Source: Allobosea sp. 117 (GTDB lineage Bacteria > Pseudomonadota > Alphaproteobacteria > Rhizobiales > Xanthobacteraceae). Taken from it: a stretch of DNA of 64,000 nt. The stretch is taken from positions 1 to 64,000 of the forward strand of contig NZ_JNLC01000013.1 of NCBI RefSeq assembly GCF_000702305.1, read 5' to 3'. The translations under genes and the position numbers were made by a program. The notes below the pieces were generated by a model. It was not told the origin of the DNA. It made no database searches and worked only from the letters and a program-made list of their open reading frames with translations. Position 1 is the first letter of the stretch; each line of letters begins with the position of its first letter. This document shows positions 8,184-17,687 of this stretch, piece after piece.

Positions 8184-9235
8184 CGGCGGGCGGCGGCGTT
8201 CCCGGAGGGAGCTCCGCTGGCGGACCAGCCCGCCATCTACCCGTCATGCTCGGCGAAGTCGTCGCCCACCTCGCGCCGAAGGATGCCGGCATCTATGTCG
8301 ACGGCACCTTCGGCGCGGGGGGCTATACGCGCGCCATTCTGGAGGCCGCCAACTGCCGGGTCATCGCGATCGACCGCGACCCGAGCGCCATCGCCGGCGG
8401 GGCCGACCTCGTGCTCGCCTTTCCGGGTCGGCTCGCTTTGGTTGAGGACCGCTTCGGCAATCTCGACGCGGTGGCCGAGCGGCTCGACGCCCCCGCGTTC
8501 GACGGCGTGGTGCTCGACATCGGCGTCTCCTCCATGCAACTCGACGAGGGCGAGCGCGGCTTCTCCTTCCGCCGCGACGGACCACTCGACATGCGCATGT
8601 CGGGGGAGGGGGTCTCGGCCGCCGAGCTTGTCGCGAAGCTGCCGGAGGAGGAACTCGCCAACCTCATCTATCGCTTCGGCGAGGAGCGGCTGTCGCGTCA
8701 CATCGCCCGCGCCATCGCGAAGGCGCGCGCCGAGGCGCCGATCGAACGCACCCGCCAGCTCGCCGACATCGTCTCGAAGGTGGTGCGGACGAAGCCGCAC
8801 GAGCCGCATCCGGCGACCCGCACCTTCCAGGCGCTGCGCATCGCGGTGAATGACGAGCTCGGCGAGCTCGCCCGCGCGCTGGCCGCCGCCGAGCGGGCGC
8901 TCAAGCCGGGCGGCCGGCTGGTGGTCGTCACCTTCCACTCGCTGGAAGACCGCATCGTGAAGAGCTTCCTCGCCACCCGTTCGAAGGTCGCCGCCGGCTC
9001 GCGCCACATGCCGGCGGTCGGCGGCGCGGCGCCGAGCTTCCGTCTTGTCGCCAAGGGGGCGGTGGAGCCGTCGGAAGCCGAGACCGCCGCCAATCCGCGG
9101 GCGCGCTCGGCCAAGCTCCGTGCGGCGGAGCGCACCGACGCGCCGGCCCGCGACGTCGCCGACCTCGACGACCTGCTGCCGCCCTTGCCCGATCCCGACG
9201 CCCGCCGTCCCGCCGCTTCACACCGTCGCCGCTGA
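8180..9235 (+). CDS. rsmH: 16S rRNA m4C1402 methyltransferase RsmH (MraW)
   Basis: SAM-dependent N4-methyltransferase for C1402 of 16S rRNA, 351 aa. The start at 8180 overlaps the mraZ stop by four bases and is preceded by GAGG. Motifs in order: SAM site [86 protein letters not shown] and the tail [14 protein letters not shown]. Length and order match the family. The frame stays open upstream through mraZ, which is a high-GC artefact. Confidence 0.96.
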   Translation: MTAGGGVPGGSSAGGPARHLPVMLGEVVAHLAPKDAGIYVDGTFGAGGYTRAILEAANCRVIAIDRDPSAIAGGADLVLAFPGRLALVEDRFGNLDAVAERLDAPAFDGVVLDIGVSSMQLDEGERGFSFRRDGPLDMRMSGEGVSAAELVAKLPEEELANLIYRFGEERLSRHIARAIAKARAEAPIERTRQLADIVSKVVRTKPHEPHPATRTFQALRIAVNDELGELARALAAAERALKPGGRLVVVTFHSLEDRIVKSFLATRSKVAAGSRHMPAVGGAAPSFRLVAKGAVEPSEAETAANPRARSAKLRAAERTDAPARDVADLDDLLPPLPDPDARRPAASHRRR

Positions 9236-9248
9236 GGTTTTGCTGGTC

Positions 9249-9914
9249 ATGTTCCGCGTCCTGAACCTCGTCTCCGTGCTGGCCCTGCTGGCCGCGGCCG
9301 GTGCGGTCTACCACGTCAAATATTCCTCGGTGTTCGAGGCGCAGGAGATCGCCAAGCTGCGCGACGACATCCGCGCCGAGCGCGACCGTATCGCCATCCT
9401 CAACGCCGAATGGGCGCGGCGCACCTCGCCCTCGCGCATCCAGACGCTCGCCGAGCATCATCTCGGCATGCAGATGCTCGACGCCGACCGCATCTCGACG
9501 CTCGCCAGCCTGCCGGCCAAGGCCGAGCGGAACGACGACGCGCTCGGCGGCATGATCGAGGCGCTGGTCGATGCGCCGGGCTCGGCGCCGATCACCGCGC
9601 CGGGCGAGCTGAAGAAGCCCGATCCGTTCAAGCTGCCGAAACCCGCTGCAACGCCGTCGCCGGCGAAGCCGCAGGCCACCGGCACGCCGGCGGCCAAACC
9701 CGCTCCCGCGCGCGTCCCGGCACCGTCCGCGCGGCAGGCCCGCGACGCCGGCCAGCCGCGCGCGCCGCTGCCGCTTTCGGCGATGCCGTCGGCCGGCACG
9801 GTGGCGCCGCGCATGGCCGGGCCGTCCGTGCCGGCGCCGGCGCAGCAGCCGATGGTTTCGGCGCCCGTCACCTCAAACGCACCATTCCTGCCGCCCGGCC
9901 TGGTCGGCCAGTAG
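9249..9914 (+). CDS. ftsL: Cell division protein FtsL
   Basis: Bitopic divisome protein of 221 aa: a short cytoplasmic end, one membrane helix (about residues 6-20) and a periplasmic coiled coil (AQEIAKLRDDIRAERDRIAIL). These are followed by the conserved segment SPSRIQTLAEHHLGM. It normally binds FtsB and FtsQ and activates FtsW/FtsI. It sits in the standard place between rsmH and ftsI, 13 bp after rsmH. Residues from about 115 onward are a Pro/Ala-rich extension absent from short FtsL proteins such as that of E. coli (about 121 aa). Identification rests on position, topology and the coiled coil. Confidence 0.85.
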   Translation: MFRVLNLVSVLALLAAAGAVYHVKYSSVFEAQEIAKLRDDIRAERDRIAILNAEWARRTSPSRIQTLAEHHLGMQMLDADRISTLASLPAKAERNDDALGGMIEALVDAPGSAPITAPGELKKPDPFKLPKPAATPSPAKPQATGTPAAKPAPARVPAPSARQARDAGQPRAPLPLSAMPSAGTVAPRMAGPSVPAPAQQPMVSAPVTSNAPFLPPGLVGQ

Positions 9915-9934
9915 CCTTTCGGGGATACCGCATC

Positions 9935-11737
9935 ATGTTCGCGTTCCGCCTTCCCGCGTTCGGCTCGCTTTCCGGCTCGCTGCTCCGCACCGCGCGCGGC
10001 CTGCCGCGTCTCGCCTTCGGCTTCGTGAAGGGCGTGGTTCGGGTCGCCGCCGGACGCGACCGGCCGGACCCGAACGCCGTGGCGCGGGCACGCATCCTGC
10101 TCTGCATGATGGTGTTCGGCGTCGTCTACGTCGTCATCGCCGGGCGGCTCGCTCTGTTCGCCTCGGCGCCCGACAGCCAGCTCTCCCGGCGCACCTTCAA
10201 TTCCGACGCGGTCGCCTCGGCGCGCCCCGACATCCTCGACCGCAACGGGCTGATCCTCGCCACCGACGTGAAGACCGCCTCGCTCTATGGCGAGCCCAAG
10301 CGGCTCATCGATGTCGACGAGGCGGTCGAGGCGCTGACCGCCGTCATGCCGGACCTCGATGCCGACGAATTGCGCCAGCGCCTTGGCTCCAAGCGCGGCT
10401 TCGTCTGGCTGAAGCGCGAGATCACGCCGCAGCAGCAGCGGGAGATCTATCGTCTCGGCCTGCCGGGCATTGGCTTCATGACCGACAACCGGCGCGTCTA
10501 TCCGGGCGGGGACCTCGCCGGCCATGCGCTGGGCTCGACCAATATCGACAATCAGGGCATCGCCGGGCTGGAGAAGTGGGTGGACGGCAACGGCCTTGCC
10601 GAGCTGCATCTCGCCGGCCTCGCCACCGACCGCCAGCAGGAGCCGGTCGAACTCGCCCTCGACCTGCGGGTCCAGCATGTGGTGCGCGACGAGCTCATCG
10701 CCGCCAAGGAGAAGTTCAAGGCGATCGCCGCCGCCGGCACGGTGGTCGACGTGCGCACTGGCGAGATCGTCGCCATGGTGTCGCTGCCCGATTTCGACGC
10801 CAACGAGCCGGCCAAGGCGCTCGACCCGAAGAACCTCAACCGCCTCACCACCGGTGTGTTCGAGATGGGCTCGACCTTCAAGGCGCTGACCTTCGCCATG
10901 GCGCTCGACAGTGGCAAGGTCAACCTCAACTCCATGATGGACGCGCGCTCCGGGTTGAAGATGGGCCGCTTTACCATCAGCGACTATCACGCCCAGCGCC
11001 GCATGTTGTCGCTGCCGGAGGTGTTCACCTATTCCTCCAATGTCGGCACCGCGCGCATGGCGCTGTTGTGCGGCGTCGACGCCCACAAGGCGTTCCTCAA
11101 GAAGATGGGCCAGCTCGACCGGCTGCGCACCGAGCTGCCGGAGAGCGCCGCGCCCATCGTGCCGTCGCGCTGGGGCGAGCTGAACACCGCGACCATCGCC
11201 TTCGGCCACGGCCTCGCGGTGGCGCCGCTGCAGGCGGTGATGGCGGTGAACGCGCTGGTGAACGGCGGCTACCTCATTCCGCCGACCTTCCTGAAGCGCA
11301 CGCCCGATGAGGCCGCCGCGCTCGCCAAGCGGGTGCTGAAGCCGGAGACCAGCGCCAAGATGCGCTATCTGATGCGGCTGAACGCCGAGAAGGGTTCGGC
11401 CTCGAAGCTCGCTCAGCTCGCCGGTCCCTATTATCCCGGCGGCAAGACGGGTACGGCTGAGAAGGTGATCCACGGTCGCTATTCCAAGACCAAGCTGCTC
11501 ACCACCTTCACCGGCATCTTCCCGATGGACGATCCGAAATATCTCGTGCTGGTCATCCTCGACGAGCCGCAGGGCCTGCCCGAGACCTATGGCTTCGCCA
11601 CGGCCGGCTGGAATGCGGGGCCGACCACCGGCAAGATCATGGCGCGAATCGCGCCCCTCCTCGGCGAGATGCCGCGCAGCAATTTCCCGCCGGTCGAGAG
11701 CCTGCTGACCGGCGGCAAGGTGGCCGCCGCCAACTGA
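9935..11737 (+). CDS. ftsI: Septal peptidoglycan transpeptidase FtsI (PBP3)
   Basis: Class B penicillin-binding protein, 600 aa, that crosslinks septal peptidoglycan with FtsW. A single membrane anchor lies near residues 50-70, preceded by a cytoplasmic tail of about 50 residues. The dimerisation domain starts RPDILDRNGLILATDV. Active-site motifs are SxxK (STFK, Ser313), SSN (about 367-369) and KTG (about 504-506, in GGKTGTAEK). The ATG at 9935 was chosen because the frame upstream of it overlaps ftsL. It is followed by 195 bp that holds a degenerate repeat. Confidence 0.96.
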   Translation: MFAFRLPAFGSLSGSLLRTARGLPRLAFGFVKGVVRVAAGRDRPDPNAVARARILLCMMVFGVVYVVIAGRLALFASAPDSQLSRRTFNSDAVASARPDILDRNGLILATDVKTASLYGEPKRLIDVDEAVEALTAVMPDLDADELRQRLGSKRGFVWLKREITPQQQREIYRLGLPGIGFMTDNRRVYPGGDLAGHALGSTNIDNQGIAGLEKWVDGNGLAELHLAGLATDRQQEPVELALDLRVQHVVRDELIAAKEKFKAIAAAGTVVDVRTGEIVAMVSLPDFDANEPAKALDPKNLNRLTTGVFEMGSTFKALTFAMALDSGKVNLNSMMDARSGLKMGRFTISDYHAQRRMLSLPEVFTYSSNVGTARMALLCGVDAHKAFLKKMGQLDRLRTELPESAAPIVPSRWGELNTATIAFGHGLAVAPLQAVMAVNALVNGGYLIPPTFLKRTPDEAAALAKRVLKPETSAKMRYLMRLNAEKGSASKLAQLAGPYYPGGKTGTAEKVIHGRYSKTKLLTTFTGIFPMDDPKYLVLVILDEPQGLPETYGFATAGWNAGPTTGKIMARIAPLLGEMPRSNFPPVESLLTGGKVAAAN

Positions 11738-11763
11738 CGGCACTGCAGGGCCGCGCGCAGCGG

Positions 11764-11816
11764 GAGCCTGTTCCGCGCGCAAAAGCCTTTCAACTTTTGC
11801 GGGACTTGCTCTAAAG
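11764..11816 (+). repeat. Degenerate copy of a palindromic intergenic repeat (first half only)
   Basis: Between ftsI and murE, an 8-bp perfect stem (11778-11785 with 11794-11801, loop CCTTTCAA) is framed by GAGC and GCTC. The layout and the bases around it resemble the first hairpin of the repeat at 50078-50125. The second hairpin seen in the other two copies is missing. I read it as a decayed or partial member of the same family. Confidence 0.4.
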
Positions 11817-11932
11817 CCCCGCATGCCGATCCCGGCCGCGAGCGAAGCGGGGGCGCCGGGCACGGCGGCCGGAGGCGCCCTGCGGCGCGCCGGCGTTCAC
11901 TGTCCCCGCTCGGCGGTTCTCGACGAGGCGAC

Positions 11933-13408
11933 ATGTCCGACGTCACGCGATCCTGGTCCGGCACTCTGGGCGACCTCGTCGGCCCGGATGCCGATTACGA
12001 CGCGGCGGACGCCTCGATCAGCGTCGGCCGGCCGGCGCTGGACAGCCGCAAGGTCGAGCCGGGCGACGTGTTCTTCGCGGTCGGCGGAGCGAAGCTCGAC
12101 GGCGCCGCCTTCATCGCCGACGCGGTGGCGCACGGCGCGGTCGCCGTGGTCGGCGAGGCGGAGCGCCCCGCAGTGCTCGATCCCGCCGTCTCCTATGTGC
12201 GCGTCGGCAATGTGCGCCGCGCCGTGGCGCTCGCCGCCGCGCATGCCTATCCCCGCCAGCCGGGCGTGATCGCCGCCGTCACCGGCACGTCGGGCAAGAC
12301 CTCGGTCGCCACCTTCACCCGCCAGATCTGGCAGCGCGCCGGCCATCCGAGCGCGAGTCTCGGCACGCTCGGCGTTGTCGCGCCCTCCGGTGCCGTCTAC
12401 GGCTCGCTCACCACGCCAGACCCGATCGCGCTCCACCGTACGCTGGACGATCTCGTCGAGCAGGGAGTGAGCCATCTGTGCCTTGAGGCCTCCTCGCACG
12501 GCCTCGACCAGCACCGGCTCGACGGCGTGCGGCTCTCGGCCGGCGCCTTCACCAACCTCTCGCGTGACCATCTCGACTACCATCCGAGCATGGAGGCCTA
12601 TCTCGCCGCCAAGATGCGCCTGTTCCGCGATCTGGTGCCGCGTGGCGGCGGCGCGGCGATCTGGGTCGACAGCGAGGAGGGCGGGCGGGTGGCCGACGTC
12701 GCCGCCGACCATGAGCTGAACGTGCTCGGCATCGGCACCACGGGCGCCGGCATCGCGCTGCTGGAGCGCACCGACGACGGGCTCGGCCAGCGCCTCGTCG
12801 TCGAGGTGGACGGCAGGCGCCGCACGCTCCACATGCCGCTCGTCGGCGCGTTCCAGGCGTCGAACGCGCTGGTCGCCGCCGGGCTCACCATGCTGACCGA
12901 CATCCCCGCCGCCGAGGCGCTGTCCGCCATCGAGCATCTCGAGGGCGTGCCGGGGCGGCTGGAGCTGGTCGGCAAGAAGCTCGGCGCCGGCGTCTTCGTC
13001 GACTATGCGCACAAGCCCGATGCGCTGGAGAACGCGCTGGCGGCGCTGCGGCCCTATGCGACCGGGCGGCTGATCGTGGTGTTCGGCTGCGGCGGCGACC
13101 GCGACCGGGGCAAGCGCCCGATCATGGGACGCATCGCTAGCCAACATGCGGACGTGGTGATCGTCACCGACGACAACCCCCGCAGCGAAGAGCCTGCCGC
13201 CATCCGCGCTGAAATCATGGCCGCGGCGCCGGGCGCCCGCGAGATTGGCGACCGGGCGGACGCGATCGAAGCCGGCATCGCCATGCTGAAGCCGGGCGAC
13301 GTTCTGCTGATCGCCGGCAAGGGGCACGAGACCGGTCAGATCGTCGGCGCGCGTACGCTGCCATTTTCCGACCGCGATTGCGCGGTGGAGGTTCTGGGAA
13401 GGACCTGA
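11933..13408 (+). CDS. murE: UDP-MurNAc-L-Ala-D-Glu:meso-diaminopimelate ligase MurE
   Basis: ATP-dependent cytoplasmic ligase adding meso-DAP to the stem peptide, 491 aa. Mur-ligase domains are in order: uridine-binding N-domain with SRKVEPGDVFFAV, ATP domain with TGTSGKTS (117-124) and LEASSHGLDQHRL, and C-domain with DYAHKPDALENAL and GCGGDRDRGKRP. The motif DNPR (414-417) marks specificity for meso-DAP rather than lysine. It is 3 bp from murF. Confidence 0.96.
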   Translation: MSDVTRSWSGTLGDLVGPDADYDAADASISVGRPALDSRKVEPGDVFFAVGGAKLDGAAFIADAVAHGAVAVVGEAERPAVLDPAVSYVRVGNVRRAVALAAAHAYPRQPGVIAAVTGTSGKTSVATFTRQIWQRAGHPSASLGTLGVVAPSGAVYGSLTTPDPIALHRTLDDLVEQGVSHLCLEASSHGLDQHRLDGVRLSAGAFTNLSRDHLDYHPSMEAYLAAKMRLFRDLVPRGGGAAIWVDSEEGGRVADVAADHELNVLGIGTTGAGIALLERTDDGLGQRLVVEVDGRRRTLHMPLVGAFQASNALVAAGLTMLTDIPAAEALSAIEHLEGVPGRLELVGKKLGAGVFVDYAHKPDALENALAALRPYATGRLIVVFGCGGDRDRGKRPIMGRIASQHADVVIVTDDNPRSEEPAAIRAEIMAAAPGAREIGDRADAIEAGIAMLKPGDVLLIAGKGHETGQIVGARTLPFSDRDCAVEVLGRT

Positions 13409-13411
13409 ACC

Positions 13412-14848
13412 ATGACCGCACCGATTCCCGCACCCCTCTGGACCCCCGCCGAACTCGCCGCCGCGACCGGAGGCGAGCTTATCGGCACGCCGGCCGCGTC
13501 CATCGGCGGCGTCTCGATCGACAGCCGCACGCTGCAGCCGGGCGACGTCTTCTTCGCCATCACCGGCGAGCGCACCGACGGCCATGACTATGTCGCGGCG
13601 GCTGCCTCGCGCGGTGCCGGGCTCAGCGTCGTCGCGCGCGCCCGGCTTCCCGACATGCCGGAAGGCGCGCCGCTGCTCGTGGTGGAGGACGTGCTCGCGG
13701 CGCTGGAGGCGGCGGGCCGGGCGGCGCGCGCGCGCTCGGATGCGCGGATCGTCGCGGTGACAGGATCGGTCGGCAAGACGACGACCAAGGAGGCGCTGCT
13801 GCTGGCGCTCGGTGCCGATGGCCCGACCCACGCCTCGGCCGCCTCGTTCAACAATCACTGGGGTGTGCCACTCTCGCTCGCCCGCCTTCCGCGTACGGCG
13901 CGCTACGGCGTATTCGAGCTCGGCATGAACCATCCCGACGAGATACGCCCGCTCACCAAGATGGTGCGCCCGCACGTCGCCATCATCACCACGGTGGAGC
14001 CGGTGCATATCGCCCAGTTCCCGAATGTCGAGGCGATCGCCGATGCCAAGGCGGAGATCTTCGAGGGCGTCGAGCCGGGCGGGGCGGCGGTGCTGAACCG
14101 CGACAACCCGCATTTCGAGCGCCTCGCCGCCAGCGCCCGCGCCGCCGGCATCGAAACCATCGTCGGCTTCGGCGAATCCCCCAAGGCCGAGGTGCGGCTC
14201 CTCAGCGTCGCCCTCCAGTCACAGGGCTCGGCGGTGACCGCCGACGTGCTTGGCGAGACGGTGAGCTACAAGGTGGGGCTGCCCGGCCGCCATATCGTGC
14301 AGAACACCCTTGCCGTGATGGCGGCGACCAGGCTGGCCGGAGCCGACCTTGCCCTCGCCGGCCTCGCGCTCGCCTCGCTCGGCCCGCCACCAGGGCGCGG
14401 GGTGCGCACGCCGCTCGCCGCCAAGGGCGGCGAGGCGCTGCTGATCGACGAGAGCTACAACGCCAATCCCGCCTCGATGCGCGCCGCGCTCGCCGTGCTC
14501 GGCCAGACGCCGGTCGGCGCGCGGGGACGGCGCATCGCCGTGCTCGGCGACATGCTTGAGCTCGGCGAGACCGGAGAGAGCCTGCATCGTGATCTCGCGG
14601 CTCCGGCCGAGGCGGCCGACCTCGTGTTCTGCGCCGGGCCGCTGATGCGCGCGCTATGGGACGCGCTCCCCGCCAGCCGCCGCGGCGCCTGGGCGCCGAA
14701 TGCCGCCGAGCTGCTGCCGCTGGTGGCCGGCGCGGTGCGCGGCGGCGACGTGCTTATCGTGAAGGGTTCGAACGGCAGCCGGATGGGGCCTCTCGCCCGC
14801 GGCCTCGCCGAGCGTTTTCGCGCCGACGGCGTGCCTGCGGAAGGTTGA
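13412..14848 (+). CDS. murF: UDP-MurNAc-tripeptide:D-Ala-D-Ala ligase MurF
   Basis: Adds the D-Ala-D-Ala dipeptide made by Ddl (encoded further down the same cluster), completing the UDP-MurNAc-pentapeptide. 478 aa. The N-domain has [16 protein letters not shown], the ATP site is [12 protein letters not shown] (117 on), then [14 protein letters not shown] and [11 protein letters not shown]; the C-domain has [15 protein letters not shown] and [10 protein letters not shown]. The start is three bases after the murE stop, so the pair is translationally linked. Confidence 0.96.
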   Translation: MTAPIPAPLWTPAELAAATGGELIGTPAASIGGVSIDSRTLQPGDVFFAITGERTDGHDYVAAAASRGAGLSVVARARLPDMPEGAPLLVVEDVLAALEAAGRAARARSDARIVAVTGSVGKTTTKEALLLALGADGPTHASAASFNNHWGVPLSLARLPRTARYGVFELGMNHPDEIRPLTKMVRPHVAIITTVEPVHIAQFPNVEAIADAKAEIFEGVEPGGAAVLNRDNPHFERLAASARAAGIETIVGFGESPKAEVRLLSVALQSQGSAVTADVLGETVSYKVGLPGRHIVQNTLAVMAATRLAGADLALAGLALASLGPPPGRGVRTPLAAKGGEALLIDESYNANPASMRAALAVLGQTPVGARGRRIAVLGDMLELGETGESLHRDLAAPAEAADLVFCAGPLMRALWDALPASRRGAWAPNAAELLPLVAGAVRGGDVLIVKGSNGSRMGPLARGLAERFRADGVPAEG

Positions 14849-14852
14849 TCAG

Positions 14853-15938
14853 ATGCTGCAATGGCTGGCCCAGTTCCAGGAGAGTCTGCCGGCTCTCAAC
14901 GTCTTCCGCTACATCACCTTCCGCACCGGCGGGGCGATGATCACCGCGCTGCTCTTCGTCTTCATGTTCGGGCCGGCGATCATCGCGCTGCTACGGCTGA
15001 AGCAGGGCAAGGGCCAGCCGATCCGCACCGACGGGCCGCAGTCGCACCTCATCACCAAGAAGGGCACGCCCACCATGGGCGGGCTGATGATCTTCTCCGG
15101 CCTGATGGTCGCCACCCTGCTGTGGGCGAACCTCTCCAACGTCTATGTCTGGGTGGTTCTGTTCGTGACCATTGGCTTCGGGCTGATCGGCTTTTATGAC
15201 GACTATCTGAAGGTCACCAAGCAGACCCATGCCGGCCTCTCCGGCAAGGCGCGGCTCGCCATCGAGGCGCTGATCGCCGGCTCGGCGGCGGTCATCATCA
15301 TGCATGCCGGGCGCGAGCCGCTGTCGAGCTCGTTGGCGTTCCCCTTCTTCAAGGACCTGCTGCTCGACCTCGGCCTGTTCTTCGTCATCTTCGGCGCCTT
15401 CGTCATCGTCGCCGCCGGCAATGCGGTGAACCTCACCGACGGGCTCGACGGCCTCGCCATCGTGCCGGTGATGGTGGCGGCCGGCAGCTTCGGCGTGATT
15501 TCGTATCTCTCGGGCAACGTGCTGTTCGCCGACTACCTGCAGATCCACTACGTCGCTGGCGTCGGCGAGCTGGCGGTGATCTGCGGCGCCATCATCGGCG
15601 CCGGCATCGGCTTCCTGTGGTTCAACGCGCCGCCGGCGCAGATCTTCATGGGCGACACCGGCTCGCTGGCGCTGGGCGGCCTGCTCGGCACCATCGCGGT
15701 TGCCACCAAGCACGAGATCGTGCTCGCCGTGATCGGCGGGCTGTTCGTGCTGGAGGCGGTGTCGGTGATCGTGCAGGTGCTCTCCTTCAAGCTGACCGGC
15801 AAGCGCGTGTTCAAGATGGCGCCGATCCACCACCATTTCGAGCAGATGGGCTGGACCGAGCCGCAGATCGTCATCCGCTTCTGGATCATCGCCGTGGTGC
15901 TGGCGCTGATCGGCCTGTCGACGCTGAAGCTGCGGTGA
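14853..15938 (+). CDS. mraY: Phospho-MurNAc-pentapeptide transferase MraY
   Basis: Integral membrane enzyme (361 aa, about ten helices) that moves phospho-MurNAc-pentapeptide to undecaprenyl phosphate, giving lipid I. Signature motifs: [50 protein letters not shown] and [11 protein letters not shown]. The start is supported by GGAAGG upstream, overlapping the end of murF. Normal length. Confidence 0.97.
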   Translation: MLQWLAQFQESLPALNVFRYITFRTGGAMITALLFVFMFGPAIIALLRLKQGKGQPIRTDGPQSHLITKKGTPTMGGLMIFSGLMVATLLWANLSNVYVWVVLFVTIGFGLIGFYDDYLKVTKQTHAGLSGKARLAIEALIAGSAAVIIMHAGREPLSSSLAFPFFKDLLLDLGLFFVIFGAFVIVAAGNAVNLTDGLDGLAIVPVMVAAGSFGVISYLSGNVLFADYLQIHYVAGVGELAVICGAIIGAGIGFLWFNAPPAQIFMGDTGSLALGGLLGTIAVATKHEIVLAVIGGLFVLEAVSVIVQVLSFKLTGKRVFKMAPIHHHFEQMGWTEPQIVIRFWIIAVVLALIGLSTLKLR

Positions 15939-15942
15939 ACCG

Positions 15943-17337
15943 ATGATCGCCGTCACCTCCCTGCGCGGCCGCTCCGTCGCGCTGTTCGGGCTCGGCGGCT
16001 CGGGCCTCGCCACCGCGCGCGCGCTGGTCGCCGGCGGTGCCATCGTCACCGCCTGGGACGATTCGCCCACCTCGGTCGCCAAGGCGCAGGCCGAGGGCAT
16101 CCCAACCGCCGACCTGCGCGGCATCGACTGGGCCGGTGTCGCCGCGCTGGTACTGGCGCCGGGTGTGCCGCTGACGCATCCGGTCCCGCACTGGACCGTC
16201 GGCCTCGCGCGCAATGCGGGGGTGGAGGTGATCGGCGACATCGAGCTGTTCTGCCGCGAGCGGCGGCTCGCCGCGCGGCGCTCGCATTTCGCCGCCATCA
16301 CCGGCACCAACGGCAAGTCGACCACCACGGCGCTGCTGGCGCATCTGATGCAGGTCGGCGGGCGCGACGTGCAGATCGGCGGCAATTTCGGCCCGGCGAT
16401 CCTCTCGCTGGAGCCGCCCAAGCCGGGCCGCGTCCACGTGATCGAGTGCTCCTCCTACCAGATTGACCTCGCGCCCTCGCTCGACCCCTCGGTCGGCATC
16501 CTGCTCAACCTCTCGCCTGACCATCTCGACCGCCACGGCACGATGCAGCATTACGCCGCGGTCAAGGAGCGCCTCGTCGCTGGCGTCGAGGCGGGTGGCA
16601 CGGCGGTGGTCGGCGTCGATGACGACTGGTGCCAGGCGATCGCCGATCGGCTGGAGCGGGCCGGCGTCAATGTCGTGCGCATCTCGGTGCGCCGCCCGCT
16701 CGCCGACGGCATTTATTACGAGAACGGCCGGCTGATCGTCGCCGAGGGCGGTGCGACGCGCTTTACCGTGCCGCTCTCCGGCATCGGCTCGCTGCGCGGC
16801 ACGCATAACGGCCAGAATGCCGCCGCTGCCTTCGCGAGCGCCCGGGCGCTCGGCCTCGCGCCGGAGATCATCGCGGCGGCGATGAAGAGCTTTCCGGGCC
16901 TCGCGCATCGCATGGAGGAGGTGCGGCGCATCGGGCCCGTGCTGTTCGTCAACGATTCGAAGGCGACCAATGCGGATGCCGCCGAGCGGGCGCTGGCGAG
17001 CTTCGAGGACATCTACTGGATCGCCGGCGGCAAGCCGAAGGCCGGCGGCATCGCGCCGCTCGCGCCCTATTTCCCGCGCATCCGCAAGGCCTATCTGGTC
17101 GGCGAGGCGGCTGAGGCGTTCGCCGCAACATTGGGCGGTGCGGTGACGCACGAGATGAGCGGCACGATCGATAACGCGGTGGCGGCGGCGGCGCGCGACG
17201 CGGCGGCTTCGGGCGACGCGCATCCCGTGGTGCTGCTGTCGCCGGCCTGCGCCAGCTTCGACCAGTTCCCGAATTTCGAGGTGCGCGGCGACCATTTCCG
17301 CGCGCTGGTGCAGGCGCTGCCCGAGCCGGCGAACTGA
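15943..17337 (+). CDS. murD: UDP-MurNAc-L-Ala:D-glutamate ligase MurD
   Basis: Cytoplasmic ligase adding D-Glu, 464 aa. The N-terminal Rossmann-like domain shows [15 protein letters not shown]; the ATP site is [10 protein letters not shown] (120 on); the central domain has [17 protein letters not shown] and [12 protein letters not shown]; the C-domain has [13 protein letters not shown] and [19 protein letters not shown]. It starts four bases after mraY. In most dcw clusters ftsW follows directly, but here a repeat and a permease gene intervene. Confidence 0.96.
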   Translation: MIAVTSLRGRSVALFGLGGSGLATARALVAGGAIVTAWDDSPTSVAKAQAEGIPTADLRGIDWAGVAALVLAPGVPLTHPVPHWTVGLARNAGVEVIGDIELFCRERRLAARRSHFAAITGTNGKSTTTALLAHLMQVGGRDVQIGGNFGPAILSLEPPKPGRVHVIECSSYQIDLAPSLDPSVGILLNLSPDHLDRHGTMQHYAAVKERLVAGVEAGGTAVVGVDDDWCQAIADRLERAGVNVVRISVRRPLADGIYYENGRLIVAEGGATRFTVPLSGIGSLRGTHNGQNAAAAFASARALGLAPEIIAAAMKSFPGLAHRMEEVRRIGPVLFVNDSKATNADAAERALASFEDIYWIAGGKPKAGGIAPLAPYFPRIRKAYLVGEAAEAFAATLGGAVTHEMSGTIDNAVAAAARDAAASGDAHPVVLLSPACASFDQFPNFEVRGDHFRALVQALPEPAN

Positions 17338-17351
17338 CCGTCCACGGCTTT

Positions 17352-17490
17352 CCCTAGCGTAATCATTCTTTCGTCTAGGGCATCTTCCCGGCGCAAGAGC
17401 TGGGAGGTTCTTGCGCCGGGAAGATGCTTCAACTCCTTGAATCAGAGCACTTTCTTGTCGATCGGACGATTTCACCCGATCGGCAACGGT
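17352..17490 (+). repeat. Composite palindromic intergenic repeat, copy A
   Basis: This fills most of the roughly 350-bp gap between murD and the permease; I see no gene there. The first hairpin has an 18-bp perfect stem (17381-17398 with 17409-17426, 10-base loop). A linker with AGAGCACTTTCTT-like sequence follows, then a second palindrome around CGATCGG...CCGATCG (17459-17482). Linker and second palindrome closely match the copy at 50078-50192. A short CCCTAG/CTAGGG pair (17352-17357, 17375-17380) precedes the main stem. Similar two-hairpin elements occur in other Rhizobiales. Confidence 0.75.
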
Positions 17491-17687
17491 TCCCGATTTT
17501 CGGTTCCCGGCTGTGGACTGGAGCGAATCCCCGTTGACCAAGGGTTAATGCACTGAAAACATGCATGCCTATCCGCGCGGCATGTCCGAGGCGGAACGGC
17601 ACAAGACGGACGAACGGGCGGTCGCAGCGACCCGGTTCTTCGCGCTGGCGCGGCGCCTGCCCCCTTCTTCAGGGGATTTGCAGCGTC

